DNA of 46,966 bases from an uncultured Kiritimatiellota bacterium. GTDB taxonomy: Bacteria; Verrucomicrobiota; Kiritimatiellia; RFP12; UBA1067. The notes beneath the pieces were generated by a model. That model was not told the origin of the DNA and made no database searches. It saw nothing but the letters and a program-made list of their open reading frames with translations. The position numbers were made by a program, and so were the translations under genes. This document shows positions 22,892 to 31,731 of this stretch, piece by piece. The first letter of the stretch is position 1. The number at the start of each line of letters is the position of its first letter. The stretch is from assembly GCA_934675625.1 (NCBI GenBank), contig CAKURH010000015.1, forward strand, positions 1 to 46,966, read 5' to 3'.

Positions 22892-24874
22892 ATGAAGAAG
22901 AGACAGCTCTGCAAGAAGTTGATGATCGCCTCGACAGCGTGCCTGACGGCACTGCTGGCCGACGCGAATAGCCCGGAGAAAGGCCTGTTCCCGTCCGGGA
23001 AGCTGGCAATCGGCGCGAACTACTGGGCGAGCCATGCGGCGACGCAGATGTGGACGAAGTGGGACGCGGCGGAAGTCGAGAAGGATCTGGTCGCGCTCAA
23101 TGAAGCCGGCCTGACTGTCCTGCGCGTCTTCCCGAACTGGGCGGACTTCCAGCCGATCGTGGCCGTTCCATTGGCCGGCGAAAAGTGGAACGTCGTCCGC
23201 GAGACGCGCATGTTCCTCAGTGAAGAGCCGCTTCCCGACACGCCGTGCGGGCGCGCGGGCGTGGACGAGCGGATGGTCGCGCGCTTTGAGCAGTTCTGCG
23301 ACTTGGCGGAGAAGCACGGCTTCCGTCTCGTCGTGGCGCTTCTCACGGGGCAGATGACGTTCCGCAACTACATTCCCCCGGCTCTGGTCCACCTCGACCC
23401 GTACGCCGATCCCTACGCGCTCAAGTGGGAGGCGCGCTATCTGGAGTGCCTCGTCACGCGCCTGAAGGGCAAGAAGGCGATCGCCGCGTGGGAGTCGGGC
23501 AACGAGGCGCGGATTCTCGGCGACATCGCGTGCAAGGAGCGCGCCGAGTTCTGGCAGCGCTATGTCCATGACGTCATCCGCCGCGCCGACCCGTCACGGC
23601 CGGTCATCGGCGTCGACGGACTGGAGCTGACGTCCGCCAGCCCGTGGCCGACCGAGGTGAACGCGCTGCTCTCGGACTGGGTGACGATGCACCCCTACCA
23701 CTTCTGGGGAGCGCAGTACCGGGACGACTTCCGCAGTGTCCGCTCCACGACGTATGCGTCCGCCGTGACGCGCATCCTCGCGGACGTCGCCGGAAAGCCG
23801 GCGTTCATCGAGGAGCACGGTTCGCGCCGCCAGGAGCAGGCGTCGCAGCGCCATGTCGCCGACTACATGCGCGCGATGCTCTGGAACGCCTGGGATGCCG
23901 ACTGCCGCGCGATGCTCTGGTGGTGCGCGTTCGACCAGACGGGCATGGAGATTGCGCCTTACGACTGGAAGGAGCCGTGCGTCGAGCTGGGGGCCTTCCG
24001 CCGTGACCGCACGCCGTACCCGGCCGTCGGGGCGATCCGCAGGTTCGCGGCCTTCCAGCGGTCGCTGCCGTTCGACGCGTTGCCGCCGGCGAAGCCGAAC
24101 GCGCATTTCATCGTCTCCAACGCCGACGTGGCGCATGCGTCCTTCATCCTGGCCAAGCAGGCGGGGCTGAACCCGTCTTTCCAGTCCGCCGAACAGCCCA
24201 TCCGGGCAGCCGAGGTCTACTTCCTGCCGGTCGCGGCGGGCCGTGCGCACCTGACGCTCCGCAACGGACGGGCGCTGAAGGAGCGGGTGCGAGACGGGGC
24301 GACCCTTTACCTTTCGCTCCGGGACACGTTCCTTGATTCGCTGGAGGATGTCGCGGGCATCGAGATCGATTACCGTGACGGACAGGGCGAGACGCGAACC
24401 TGCACGTTCCCCGGCTTCAGCCTCACCCTCGCGTCCGACGCGACGCGGCGCTACCGGGCGCGCGCGGCGGAGACGCTGGCGCGCGACGCGCAGGGCAACG
24501 GCGTCTTCTTCGTGAACCGCTACGGGAAGGGCAAGGTCTACACGCTGACGACGCCGCTGGAGTCGAGCCTCTACGGGTCGGCCCGGAAGTTTGCGAGCGA
24601 CGCCTACCGCGTCTACGAAATCGTCGCGCCGACGCGCCGACTGGTGCGGACGGGGAGCCGCGACGTCATCGCGACCGAGCATTTCTTCGCGGACGGGAGC
24701 TGCGGCGTGGTCGTCGTCAACAATGCACCGGAGCCCTACGCGGCGAAGCCGGTTGTGGCGGCGGGCTGGAAGGTCACGTCCGCACGGACGGACGACCCGT
24801 CCGCCGCCGCATGGGCGGACGGCACGCTGCGCCTCGACGGCAACGCGGGCATCCTGCTCCGGCTGGAGCCTTGA
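22892..24874 (+). CDS. Exported GH5-like (clan GH-A) glycoside hydrolase
   Basis: 660 aa. Start at 22892 after AGGAAGAG; signal peptide MKKRQLCKKLMIASTACLTALLADA. The barrel begins IGANYWASHAATQMW and has LTVLRVFPNWADFQPI. Acid/base Glu is in ESGNEAR and probable nucleophile Glu in FIEEHGS. The aromatic LWWCAFDQTGME matches the related gene at 5060-7097. After ~380 a glutamine-amidotransferase-like domain follows (FIVSNADVAHASFILAKQAG), then a small beta-sandwich. The two proteins share organisation over their length and look like paralogues, but only this one has an intact frame. Operator and promoter upstream tie it to the GntR/LacI regulator. Mannanase- or galactosidase-type activity is likely; the exact substrate is open. 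Confidence 0.82.
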   Translation: MKKRQLCKKLMIASTACLTALLADANSPEKGLFPSGKLAIGANYWASHAATQMWTKWDAAEVEKDLVALNEAGLTVLRVFPNWADFQPIVAVPLAGEKWNVVRETRMFLSEEPLPDTPCGRAGVDERMVARFEQFCDLAEKHGFRLVVALLTGQMTFRNYIPPALVHLDPYADPYALKWEARYLECLVTRLKGKKAIAAWESGNEARILGDIACKERAEFWQRYVHDVIRRADPSRPVIGVDGLELTSASPWPTEVNALLSDWVTMHPYHFWGAQYRDDFRSVRSTTYASAVTRILADVAGKPAFIEEHGSRRQEQASQRHVADYMRAMLWNAWDADCRAMLWWCAFDQTGMEIAPYDWKEPCVELGAFRRDRTPYPAVGAIRRFAAFQRSLPFDALPPAKPNAHFIVSNADVAHASFILAKQAGLNPSFQSAEQPIRAAEVYFLPVAAGRAHLTLRNGRALKERVRDGATLYLSLRDTFLDSLEDVAGIEIDYRDGQGETRTCTFPGFSLTLASDATRRYRARAAETLARDAQGNGVFFVNRYGKGKVYTLTTPLESSLYGSARKFASDAYRVYEIVAPTRRLVRTGSRDVIATEHFFADGSCGVVVVNNAPEPYAAKPVVAAGWKVTSARTDDPSAAAWADGTLRLDGNAGILLRLEP

Positions 24875-24900
24875 GCGTCAGACGAGAGAGACGGGTTTAT

Positions 24901-24930
24901 CGCAGAATGAGAATTTACTGCGGATTTTTT
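24901..24930 (+). terminator. Likely intrinsic terminator
   Basis: CGCAG (24901-24905) pairs with CTGCG (24918-24922), and a TTTTTT run follows at 24925-24930. The stem is short with a 12-nt loop, so strength is uncertain, but position after the GH5-like gene fits. Confidence 0.45.
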
Positions 24931-24948
24931 GGCTCGCAATTTTCCCCA

Positions 24949-24978
24949 TTGACGCGGCGGACGGATTTTTGATATACT
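24949..24978 (+). promoter_or_regulatory. Promoter of the tRNA-Thr/tRNA-His genes
   Basis: TTGACG (24949-24954), an 18-bp spacer, then TTTTTGA-TATACT (-10 at 24973-24978) and ACGC. Together with the promoter at 29044 it defines the full -35/-10 consensus in this genome. Confidence 0.85.
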
Positions 24979-24994
24979 ACGCAACCAATCACAG

Positions 24995-25070
24995 GCCAGG
25001 TTAGCACAGTTGGTAGTGCGGCTCATTCGTAATGAGCAGGTCGGGGGTTCGAGTCCCTTACCTGGCTCCA
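24995..25070 (+). tRNA. tRNA-Thr (anticodon CGT)
   Basis: 76 nt with encoded CCA. Acceptor GCCAGGT pairs with ACCTGGC. The anticodon stem-loop CTCAT-TCGTA-ATGAG shows anticodon CGT, and the T-arm contains GGTTCGAGTCC. Four bases separate it from the tRNA-His gene. Confidence 0.96.
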
Positions 25071-25073
25071 GTT

Positions 25074-25151
25074 GGCGGGAGTAGATCAATTGGTTAGATC
25101 AACAGATTGTGATTCTGTGGGTTGCGGGTTCGAGTCCCGTCTCCTGCCCCA
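25074..25151 (+). tRNA. tRNA-His (anticodon GTG)
   Basis: 78 nt including the extra 5' G (-1) opposite C73 that marks tRNA-His, and an encoded CCA. Anticodon stem-loop CAGATTGTGATTCTG shows GTG. T-arm GGTTCGAGTCC. Confidence 0.96.
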
Positions 25152-25181
25152 GCCGAAGCAATGTAAAGACGAGGTTGGAAG

Positions 25182-25910
25182 ATGACAATCATCGAAGCGT
25201 TGGTTGACCTGCAGGAAGTGGATGGTCGCATCCGCGAACTGGAACTTGAGCTGAAGGATCTCCCCCGCCGCAAGGCGCTTGAAACGGCGCGTCTGTCCGG
25301 CGTTTCGGCTGACCTTCAGGCCGCGAAGGCGAATCAGGAGTATGCGCAGGAGCGCGTGAAGGGCTATGAGGAGGACGCGAAGGCCCTCAAGAGCAAGATT
25401 CAGGCGCTGAAGACGACCCAGCTCGGGCTGAAGACGAACAAGGAGTATCAGGACTTCTCGCTGCAGATTGACCTCGTGAACCACGATCTCGAGGCGGCGG
25501 AGAACAACCAGCTCGCGGCGATGGACGACTTGCCGAGCGCGCAGGCGCGCATCGACAGCGCGCAGGCGAAGTTCGACGCCGAGAAGGGCGGCGTGGACGC
25601 GTTCTGCGCCGAGATCGACGAGCGCATCGCGGCGGTGAAGGCCGAGTTCGAGGCGGCGCAGCAGGAGCGGGCCGAGAAGGTGAAGGCCGTCAGCGACCCG
25701 AAGTTCCTGCTCTACTACGAGCGTCTGCGCACGAAGCGCTGGCCGGTCGTGGTCGCGCTGACGCACGACGGCGTCTGCGACGGCTGCCATCTCGTGCAGC
25801 CGCCGTCCGTCGGGCAGCTCGCCGACGCGAACGCGAAGAACGGCGAACTGGGCCGTCCGCAGTCGATTGTCGCCTGCACGATGTGCGGTCGCATCCTCTA
25901 CCGCGCCTGA
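25182..25910 (+). CDS. Coiled-coil C4 zinc-ribbon protein (PF02591/zf-RING_7 type)
   Basis: 242 aa. Residues ~1-175 are a long Glu/Lys/Ala-rich coiled-coil hairpin (LVDLQEVDGRIRELELEL; KTNKEYQDFSLQIDLV). A C-terminal zinc ribbon has two CxxC knuckles, CDGC near 198 and CTMC near 234. This matches the widespread bacterial CT398/CsdA-like family of unknown molecular role, thought to act with nucleic acids or secretion factors. It sits directly upstream of RNase P RNA, an association common for this family. Start at 25182 after GAGGTTGG. Confidence 0.87.
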   Translation: MTIIEALVDLQEVDGRIRELELELKDLPRRKALETARLSGVSADLQAAKANQEYAQERVKGYEEDAKALKSKIQALKTTQLGLKTNKEYQDFSLQIDLVNHDLEAAENNQLAAMDDLPSAQARIDSAQAKFDAEKGGVDAFCAEIDERIAAVKAEFEAAQQERAEKVKAVSDPKFLLYYERLRTKRWPVVVALTHDGVCDGCHLVQPPSVGQLADANAKNGELGRPQSIVACTMCGRILYRA

Positions 25911-25933
25911 ACGGGCGCGGCGCTCTTTGACAG

Positions 25934-26334
25934 TTTCTCCTGAAGCGACGCGCGTGTGACCGGTCGCTGCCGCGAGGCAGAGGAAAGTCCGGACTCCACA
26001 GGGCGGAGGATCCGTTCGTCAAGGACGGAAGGCGCGGGGCAACCCCGCGCGATGGAAAGTGCCACAGAAAACAGGTAGCCCGGACGTCTACCTTTCATTC
26101 GGACGGGTGATAGTGAAAAGGCGGTGCAAGAGACCACCGGCGCGGCTGAAACGACGCGCGCAGGGCAAACCCTCCTCGGAGCAAGATCGAATAGGGGGCC
26201 GAACGCACGGCCCGTGCGGCTGCGTCCGAAAGGGCGCATGAGGTCTCGGGTAGATCGCTGAGATGAATGATCGGAGTTCCCGCGAGGGAATGAACAGAAT
26301 CTGGCTTATTCGCCGCGCGCCGCTTCAGGAGAAA
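25934..26334 (+). ncRNA. rnpB: RNase P RNA, class A
   Basis: About 400 nt. The P1 ends are exact complements, TTTCTCCTGAAGCG (25934-25947) with CGCTTCAGGAGAAA (26321-26334). Universal core elements are present: GAGGAAAGTCCGGACTCC, GATGGAAAGTGCCACAG, GTGCAAGAGACC and ACAGAATCTGGCTTA. It is the catalytic RNA that matures tRNA 5' ends. Precise transcript ends are inferred from P1. Confidence 0.95.
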
Positions 26335-26343
26335 TGGTATAAT
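26335..26343 (+). promoter_or_regulatory. Extended -10 promoter of nnrD, touching the rnpB 3' end
   Basis: TGG plus TATAAT ends only six bases before the nnrD ATG at 26350. Transcription would start at or next to that ATG, implying a leaderless mRNA. It begins directly after the last P1 base of rnpB. Confidence 0.65.
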
Positions 26344-26349
26344 TCGCGC

Positions 26350-27204
26350 ATGCATCTTCCCGAAGAGCTTCAGGGGGCGTTTCCGAGACGCCCGGTGGAC
26401 GCGAACAAGTACACGGTCGGCACGGTTTCCGTCGTCGGCGGTTCGGGTCATTACATCCACGCGCCGGTGATTGCCGGCCTCGGCGCCCGCGCGGCGGGGG
26501 CGGGGCTCGTGCAGCTTGTCGTGCCGGACGCCTCGCGCATTGCGGCGGGCGCGCTCGTGCCGGAGGCGACGTTCACGAAACTCGTGGCGACCTGCGTGCC
26601 GCCGAAGGCGGACGTGACGGTCATCGGCATGGGGCTCGGCGTCTCCGTCTCGGCGGAGGTCATCGTCTCGCGTCTGCTGTCGGGCTCGCGCGGACGGTTC
26701 GTGCTGGATGCGGACGCGCTCGCCGTCCTGGCCTCGTGGTACGGGCGCACGGACGGATACGATCCCGCGAAGGGCCAGGAACTCGTCCTGACGCCGCACG
26801 AGGGCGAGGCCGCGAAGCTGCTCGGCTGGGAGCGGGCGAAGGTCACGGCCGACCGCCGCGCGGCCGCGCGGGAGATTGTCGAGCGCTATGGTGCGACGGT
26901 GATTCTGAAGGGCGCGCACACGCTCGTCGTCTCGGCGGACGGCGCGCGCGTCTACGAGAACGCGACGGGCAATCCGTTCATGGCCCTCGGCGGCATGGGC
27001 GACCTCCTCGCGGGCGTCGTCGGCGCGCGCTGGGCCTACCTCAAGGGCGACCCGTTCCTCGCCGCCGCATCGTCCGTCTGGCTGCACGGCGCGGCGTCCG
27101 ACGCGCTGGTGGCGGCGGGCGGCGACCCGTCGATCGTCAACACGGCCGCGCGCCTCGGCGCGCTGCGCGTCGCGCTCGACGCCGGGAAGGAGGCCGTGGC
27201 ATGA
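26350..27204 (+). CDS. nnrD: ADP-dependent NAD(P)H-hydrate dehydratase (stand-alone)
   Basis: 284 aa. It repairs hydrated NADH/NADPH using ADP. It has the ribokinase-like fold with GSGHYIHAPVIAGLGARAAGAG near the start, VLTPHEGEAAKLLG in the middle, GATVILKGAHTLV, and the phosphate-binding GGMGDLLAG near 215. Only the C-terminal dehydratase half of the bifunctional Nnr protein is present; no epimerase domain precedes it. The ATG at 26350 is chosen because the upstream in-frame sequence lies inside rnpB. The stop overlaps the potB start by four bases (ATGA). Confidence 0.92.
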   Translation: MHLPEELQGAFPRRPVDANKYTVGTVSVVGGSGHYIHAPVIAGLGARAAGAGLVQLVVPDASRIAAGALVPEATFTKLVATCVPPKADVTVIGMGLGVSVSAEVIVSRLLSGSRGRFVLDADALAVLASWYGRTDGYDPAKGQELVLTPHEGEAAKLLGWERAKVTADRRAAAREIVERYGATVILKGAHTLVVSADGARVYENATGNPFMALGGMGDLLAGVVGARWAYLKGDPFLAAASSVWLHGAASDALVAAGGDPSIVNTAARLGALRVALDAGKEAVA

Positions 27205-28208
27205 ACGCGGCGAAAAACGGCAATCCGCTGCGGTCGAGGAAGGCCGAATGGCTCGTGACCGCGCCGAGCTTCCTGTGGCTCGCGCTGTTCTTCGCGGTGC
27301 CGGCGGTGATCGTGCTGGCGTTCACGTTCCACGGCCATGACGCCTCCGGCGGCGTCGGCGACTGGTCGATGTCGACGTGGCGTGAGCTCGTCGATCCGGA
27401 CTACCCGGCCATCGTCTGGAACACGCTGCGCATCTCCTTCGAGATCACGGTCTGGTCGATTGTCCTTGCGCTCCCCTGCGCCTACGCGATCGCCCGCATG
27501 AACGCGAAGTGGCGCGCGATCGTCGCCGGGTCGATCATGCTGCCGTTCTGGACGAGCTTCGTCGTGCGCGTCTTCGCGTGGAAGACGATGCTCCATCCCG
27601 ACGGCTGGCTGCAGGCGTGCTACCTCGTCTGGCTCCAGACGCGCGAATGGCTCTTCGACTGGCTGCCCGGCTTCGTCCAACACGCGCTCGTCTGGATCGG
27701 TTTCGCGTCCGCTGGGCATGTCGACCCCGCGAGTTCAACGATCCTCGACTCCGAGGCGGCGGTCGTGCTCGTCTCGGTCTACTCCTTCCTGCCGTTCGCG
27801 ATCATGCCGATCTACTCGGCGGCGGAGAAGTTCGACTTCGCGCTCCTGGAGGCGGCGCGCGACCTCGGCGCGAAGAACTTCTACGCCTTCCGCAAGATCT
27901 TCATCCCCGGCGTGCGGCAGGGCGTCGTCTCGGCGATCCTGATGGTCTTCATCCCGGCGATCGGCTCCTACGTGATCCCGCAGATGCTCGGCGGCACGAA
28001 CTGCGTGCTGATTGGCAACAAGATCTTCATGCGCGCGATCCAGAACCGCAACATCCCGCACGCGAGCGCGCTCGCGACGCTGATGGCCGTTTCGGTGCTC
28101 GTGCCGCTCGCGCTCGCGATGTGGTGGAAGAAGCGGCAGGACGCGCGCGACCGCAAGCGCCTCGATGCGCAGACGGCGCGGCTCATGGTTTCGGGAGGCG
28201 GCCGATGA
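27201..28208 (+). CDS. potB: Spermidine/putrescine ABC transporter permease PotB-like
   Basis: 335 aa inner-membrane protein with about six helices. The first is WLVTAPSFLWLALFFAVPAV. A conserved EAA loop reads LLEAARDLGAKNFYAFRKIFIPG (~220-245), where the ATPase docks. The PFWTSFVVRVFAWKTML segment is typical of PotB. It pairs with PotC downstream (start overlaps stop, ATGA). Neither the ATPase potA nor the binding protein potD is in this window, so both must be elsewhere. The chain is slightly longer than the usual ~285 aa because of an extracytoplasmic insertion around 140-175. Confidence 0.88.
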   Translation: MNAAKNGNPLRSRKAEWLVTAPSFLWLALFFAVPAVIVLAFTFHGHDASGGVGDWSMSTWRELVDPDYPAIVWNTLRISFEITVWSIVLALPCAYAIARMNAKWRAIVAGSIMLPFWTSFVVRVFAWKTMLHPDGWLQACYLVWLQTREWLFDWLPGFVQHALVWIGFASAGHVDPASSTILDSEAAVVLVSVYSFLPFAIMPIYSAAEKFDFALLEAARDLGAKNFYAFRKIFIPGVRQGVVSAILMVFIPAIGSYVIPQMLGGTNCVLIGNKIFMRAIQNRNIPHASALATLMAVSVLVPLALAMWWKKRQDARDRKRLDAQTARLMVSGGGR

Positions 28209-29047
28209 AGCGCTCGCTCTTCTCTGTCGCCGTCCTCGGCTTCGTGCTCGCGTTCCTCTACGTGCCGATCGTGCTGGTCGTCGTCTACGGGTTCGTCCCG
28301 AACGGCACGACGATGAGCTTCTTCGACGCGCGCGGCAACTTCCTTGGGCTGACGGCGAAGTGGTACGAGCAGATCTTCGCGGGCAGCTACGCGGTGAAGT
28401 CGCTGCTGCAGAGTTTCTGGCTCTCGCTCACCATCGCGGGTCTCGCGACGCTCGTCTCCAGCGTCCTCGGCACGACGGCCGCGCTCGCGCTGCACCGCTG
28501 GAAGGGGCGCCTCCAGACAATCCACCACGCGCTCGTCTACACGCCGCTCGTCATGCCGGACATCCTGATCGGCATCTCGCTCCTGATGCTCTTCGTCGCG
28601 GCGAAGGTCGACTGCGGGTTCTGGACGATCCTGATTGCGCATGTGACGTTCTGCGTCTCGTATGTCGTCATGACGGTGCTCGCGCGCCTGCAGGACTTCG
28701 ACGACCGCATCGTCGAGGCGGCGTATGACCTCGGTGCGGGCCCGTGGTACACGTTCTTCAAGGTCGAGCTGCCGATCCTGCTGCCGGGCATCATCGCGGG
28801 CGGGCTTCTCGCGTTCACGCTCTCGATCGACGACGTCGTCATCACGTCGTTCGTGAACGGCGCGGGCACGAACACCTTCCCGACGTACGTCAGCTCGATG
28901 ACGAAGCACTCGCGCAACCTGCCGAGCGTCTTCGCGCTCTCGACGCTCATGCTGATCTTCACCTGCACGCTCGTCGGCATCTCCAAGCTGCTGACCGGCA
29001 AGGCCCCCGCCGCCCGCCGGCGTGAATTTCAGCAGACACCCCGTTGA
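28205..29047 (+). CDS. potC: Spermidine/putrescine ABC transporter permease PotC-like
   Basis: 280 aa with six predicted helices, beginning SVAVLGFVLAFLYVPIVLVVVYGF. The EAA loop is VEAAYDLGAGPWYTFFKVELP near 180, and LAFTLSIDDVVITSFVNG is the PotC signature. It forms a heterodimeric channel with PotB for polyamine or related cation uptake. The last bases of the gene contain TTGACA, the -35 box of the downstream tRNA promoter. Confidence 0.9.
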   Translation: MKRSLFSVAVLGFVLAFLYVPIVLVVVYGFVPNGTTMSFFDARGNFLGLTAKWYEQIFAGSYAVKSLLQSFWLSLTIAGLATLVSSVLGTTAALALHRWKGRLQTIHHALVYTPLVMPDILIGISLLMLFVAAKVDCGFWTILIAHVTFCVSYVVMTVLARLQDFDDRIVEAAYDLGAGPWYTFFKVELPILLPGIIAGGLLAFTLSIDDVVITSFVNGAGTNTFPTYVSSMTKHSRNLPSVFALSTLMLIFTCTLVGISKLLTGKAPAARRREFQQTPR

Positions 29048-29073
29048 CAGGCGCGCGGCGTTTTTGATATACT
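29044..29073 (+). promoter_or_regulatory. Promoter of the tRNA-Leu/tRNA-Glu genes
   Basis: Consensus TTGACA (29044-29049) overlaps the potC stop codon; an 18-bp spacer leads to TTTTTGA-TATACT (-10 at 29068-29073). Confidence 0.88.
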
Positions 29074-29091
29074 ACACACCCGTAGCACGAA

Positions 29092-29177
29092 GCACCCGTG
29101 GTGGAATTGGCAGACACGCAAGATTCAGGTTCTTGTGCCCATAAAGCATGTGGGTTCGATTCCCACCGGGTGCACCA
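29092..29177 (+). tRNA. tRNA-Leu (anticodon CAG)
   Basis: 86 nt including CCA, with the long variable arm of a class II tRNA. Acceptor GCACCCG pairs with CGGGTGC. Anticodon stem-loop CAAGA-TTCAGGT-TCTTG gives CAG. T-arm GGTTCGATTCC. Confidence 0.95.
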
Positions 29178-29183
29178 TAACTT

Positions 29184-29258
29184 GGCCCCTTCGTCTATCG
29201 GCTAGGACATCTGGTTCTCATCCAGGCAAGAGGAGTTCGACTCTCCTAGGGGCTGCCA
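29184..29258 (+). tRNA. tRNA-Glu (anticodon CTC)
   Basis: 75 nt including CCA. Acceptor GGCCCCT pairs with AGGGGCT (G-T at the end). Anticodon stem-loop CTGGTTCTCATCCAG shows CTC. T-arm AGTTCGACTCT. Six bases after tRNA-Leu, so probably one transcript. Confidence 0.95.
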
Positions 29259-29291
29259 ATCTGAGAAGGAAGCGAAAAGGGTTTTGAGGAG

Positions 29292-30821
29292 ATGAAGAAG
29301 TTCCTGAAGATCCTCTTGAGAACGGTGGAGATCGTCTTCATCGTTTTTTGCGTTTTCGTCGGGTCGCTCCTGTTTCGTGAACAGTCCGTCCCCGCGTCGT
29401 GGGCCGAGGCCGTCCTCGCGCGCGTCGTGCCGACCGATTTTGTCGTGCGCGTCGATTCCCTTGCGTTTGGCTTTCGGCACGGCCTTGTCGTCGAGGGGCT
29501 CCGCGTCTTCGAGCGGTATCGTCTCGCGCCGCGCGCGCCGCTGGCGTCGGCCGATCGGGTCGTCGCCGACGTGTTCGGGCGGCATCTCCTGATTGAAGGC
29601 GCGCGCTATCCGCGCCTGCCCGACTCGTACTACGCGCCGGAGAACCACGAGCGCAACGCGCGCGTTGAGGCGACGCTGCCGGAGTTGCCGCGCTTCACGC
29701 TGACGCTCGCCAACCCCGACATCCTCGGTGCCGCGCCCGCGAAGGTGGTGGCTGACGTCGAGGTCGCCGCGTCGCGCGTCTCGTTCGCGCGCGCCCATCT
29801 CGACTGGCCGGCGGCGGATGCGGACGAGCCGATGTTCATCGACGGCTTCTGCTCGGTCGACCTTGACCGCCAGGAAGTGCGCGGCGAGGTGCGCGGCACG
29901 GCCCTCCAGAAGCAGATTCGTCCGCTGCTGGTCGCGCTCGACATTCCCGTGTCGCTGCCGTATGTCGATGCCTTTACGGAGGTGCCGGGGAAGATTCCGG
30001 CGTTTTGCGCGTGGCGGGTGAACCTCGTCAACAACGACTTCAACCTCGACCTCGACCTCAAGCCGACGCTCGGCAAGTATAACGGCGTGGCGATGAAGCG
30101 CGCCGAGGGGCAACTGCACCTGTTCGTCTACACGCGCGGCGATTCGCTTAACTACCACCACGTCTTCGGGCCGATCGTCGGTGTCGGGCCGAAGGACGAG
30201 CCGCTGGAGGGCACGGTGACGGTGGACGGCACGAACGGCTACAACACCGTGTCCGTCGTGGCGAAGAGCGCGCTCCCCGTCGCCAGCCTGCTGAAGATCG
30301 GTGGCTTCGAGGGGGAGTACGTCGGTGAAGACGTCTACGGCAATTCCGACTGCGCGCTTGAATTCCGCTTTCCGCGCGCGATGACGAACAACTACGAGGT
30401 GCTGAACGGCAAGGGCCACCTGAGCGTCAGGGACGGTCAGCTCATGCGGATCAAGGGCTTCAAGGGCCTCGTGGCGCTGCTGGCCGAGCGCGTGCCCGGC
30501 GTTTCGTGGTTTACGGACTCGACGCAGGGCTCGTGCGACTACGTGATCGAGAACGGCGTTCTCAAGAGCGACAACATCTACATCGAGGGAATGGTCTTCT
30601 CGATCAAGATGTACGGCCAGTTCGACACAGTGCATGACAGGCTCGACTTCACGGTGCGTGTGCAGTTCACGAAGCAGGATTCGCTCGTCGGGAAGATCCT
30701 GCACCCGCTGACGTGGCCGTTCACGAAGCTGCTGCTGGAGTTCCGCCTGTCGGGCAGCGCGGATCATCCGAAGTGGGAGTACATCAGCGTCATTGACCGC
30801 GTACTGGAGGTTGCGAAATGA
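29292..30821 (+). CDS. AsmA/TamB-like envelope protein of unknown function
   Basis: 509 aa. One N-terminal transmembrane anchor (VEIVFIVFCVFVGSLLF) is followed by a long extracytoplasmic beta-rich region. The last third (GKGHLSVRDGQLMRIKGFKGLVALLAER, then VIENGVLKSDNIYIEGMVFSIKMYG) matches the style of the AsmA C-terminal/DUF3971 domains. Such proteins form groove-like beta structures linked to lipid transport between membranes. Its stop overlaps the rsmA start (ATGA), so the two are co-translated. Family membership is judged from overall pattern; no catalytic residues are expected. Confidence 0.65.
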   Translation: MKKFLKILLRTVEIVFIVFCVFVGSLLFREQSVPASWAEAVLARVVPTDFVVRVDSLAFGFRHGLVVEGLRVFERYRLAPRAPLASADRVVADVFGRHLLIEGARYPRLPDSYYAPENHERNARVEATLPELPRFTLTLANPDILGAAPAKVVADVEVAASRVSFARAHLDWPAADADEPMFIDGFCSVDLDRQEVRGEVRGTALQKQIRPLLVALDIPVSLPYVDAFTEVPGKIPAFCAWRVNLVNNDFNLDLDLKPTLGKYNGVAMKRAEGQLHLFVYTRGDSLNYHHVFGPIVGVGPKDEPLEGTVTVDGTNGYNTVSVVAKSALPVASLLKIGGFEGEYVGEDVYGNSDCALEFRFPRAMTNNYEVLNGKGHLSVRDGQLMRIKGFKGLVALLAERVPGVSWFTDSTQGSCDYVIENGVLKSDNIYIEGMVFSIKMYGQFDTVHDRLDFTVRVQFTKQDSLVGKILHPLTWPFTKLLLEFRLSGSADHPKWEYISVIDRVLEVAK

Positions 30822-31627
30822 ACTTGACGAGTCCGAGCCAGGTCAAGGCCTGGTGCATTGAACACGAGTTTCATCCGAACAAGGTTCTGGGGCAGAATTT
30901 CCTCATCGACCAGAACGCCCTGAAGGCGATTGTGGATGCGGGGCTGGGGGAACAAGGGACGGGGAACGTTTCTGTTCTGGAGATTGGGCCGGGGCTGGGC
31001 GTCTTGACGGAGGAGATGCTGAATCGCGGGTGCCGCGTGACGGCGATCGAGAAGGATCCTGTGCTGGCCGAACGCCTCGCCGCGTCGCTCGGCAACCCGC
31101 CGAACCTGACGGTCATCGCCGATGACGCGCTGGCGTGGCTCGCGCGGCAGGGGGCGGCGCTTTCATTTGACTGCATGGTCTCGAACCTGCCCTATCAGGC
31201 GGGGACGCGCATCTTGCTGGAACTCGTGCAGAAGCGGGCGATTCCGTCGTTGACGGTGCTTGTGCAGACGGAGGTCGCCGAGCGGCTTGCGGCGCCGGAG
31301 GGGTCGAAGACGCGTGGCCTTGCGGGCGTCTGGGCGCAGCTCGACTACGACGTTCGGATCGTCCGCAAGGTCTCGGCGAGCTGCTTCTGGCCGCGTCCCG
31401 AAATCGGGTCGAGCGTCGTGCGGCTGGATCGGCACGACCGCAACGGCGGCCTTTCGGACGAACAGCGGCGCGTCTTCTATCGGCTGACGAAGCGCGCGTT
31501 CGAGCATCGCCGCAAGCAGCTCGGCAGCGTCTTCAAGAACGTGATCCAGTCGACGAACCGGGCCGAAGAGCTCTCCAACGCGGACTGGGTCGCCCTCGCG
31601 CAGACGCTGTCGCCGGCGGACGTCTGA
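30818..31627 (+). CDS. rsmA: 16S rRNA dimethyladenosine transferase
   Basis: 269 aa. It dimethylates two adjacent adenosines in helix 45 of 16S rRNA late in small-subunit assembly. SAM-binding motif I is VLEIGPGLGVLTEEML, preceded by LGQNFLID. Motif IV is NLPYQAGTRIL, with the NLPY catalytic signature. The C-terminal helical domain (KRAFEHRRKQLGSVF) is family-typical. Length is normal. Translationally coupled to the AsmA-like gene. Confidence 0.95.
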   Translation: MNLTSPSQVKAWCIEHEFHPNKVLGQNFLIDQNALKAIVDAGLGEQGTGNVSVLEIGPGLGVLTEEMLNRGCRVTAIEKDPVLAERLAASLGNPPNLTVIADDALAWLARQGAALSFDCMVSNLPYQAGTRILLELVQKRAIPSLTVLVQTEVAERLAAPEGSKTRGLAGVWAQLDYDVRIVRKVSASCFWPRPEIGSSVVRLDRHDRNGGLSDEQRRVFYRLTKRAFEHRRKQLGSVFKNVIQSTNRAEELSNADWVALAQTLSPADV

Positions 31628-31654
31628 CGCGGCGCATGGACGAAAGCGTGCGAG

Positions 31655-31683
31655 TTGATTCCGCGTGGTGGATTTAGTATCAT
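31655..31683 (+). promoter_or_regulatory. Promoter of the membrane/TPR gene
   Basis: TTGATT (31655-31660), a 17-bp spacer and TATCAT (31678-31683) followed by ACGAACC. The ATG is ~48 nt downstream. Confidence 0.6.
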
Positions 31684-31731
31684 ACGAACCGCAATTTTCT
31701 CAACAAGGCAAAAGACAGGCAAGGTAAAAGA

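Noticed and set aside
25927..25932. TTGACA just before rnpB as its -35 box
   Set aside because: No -10 hexamer follows at the right distance and it would start transcription inside the RNA; the RNA is probably made by read-through or processing.
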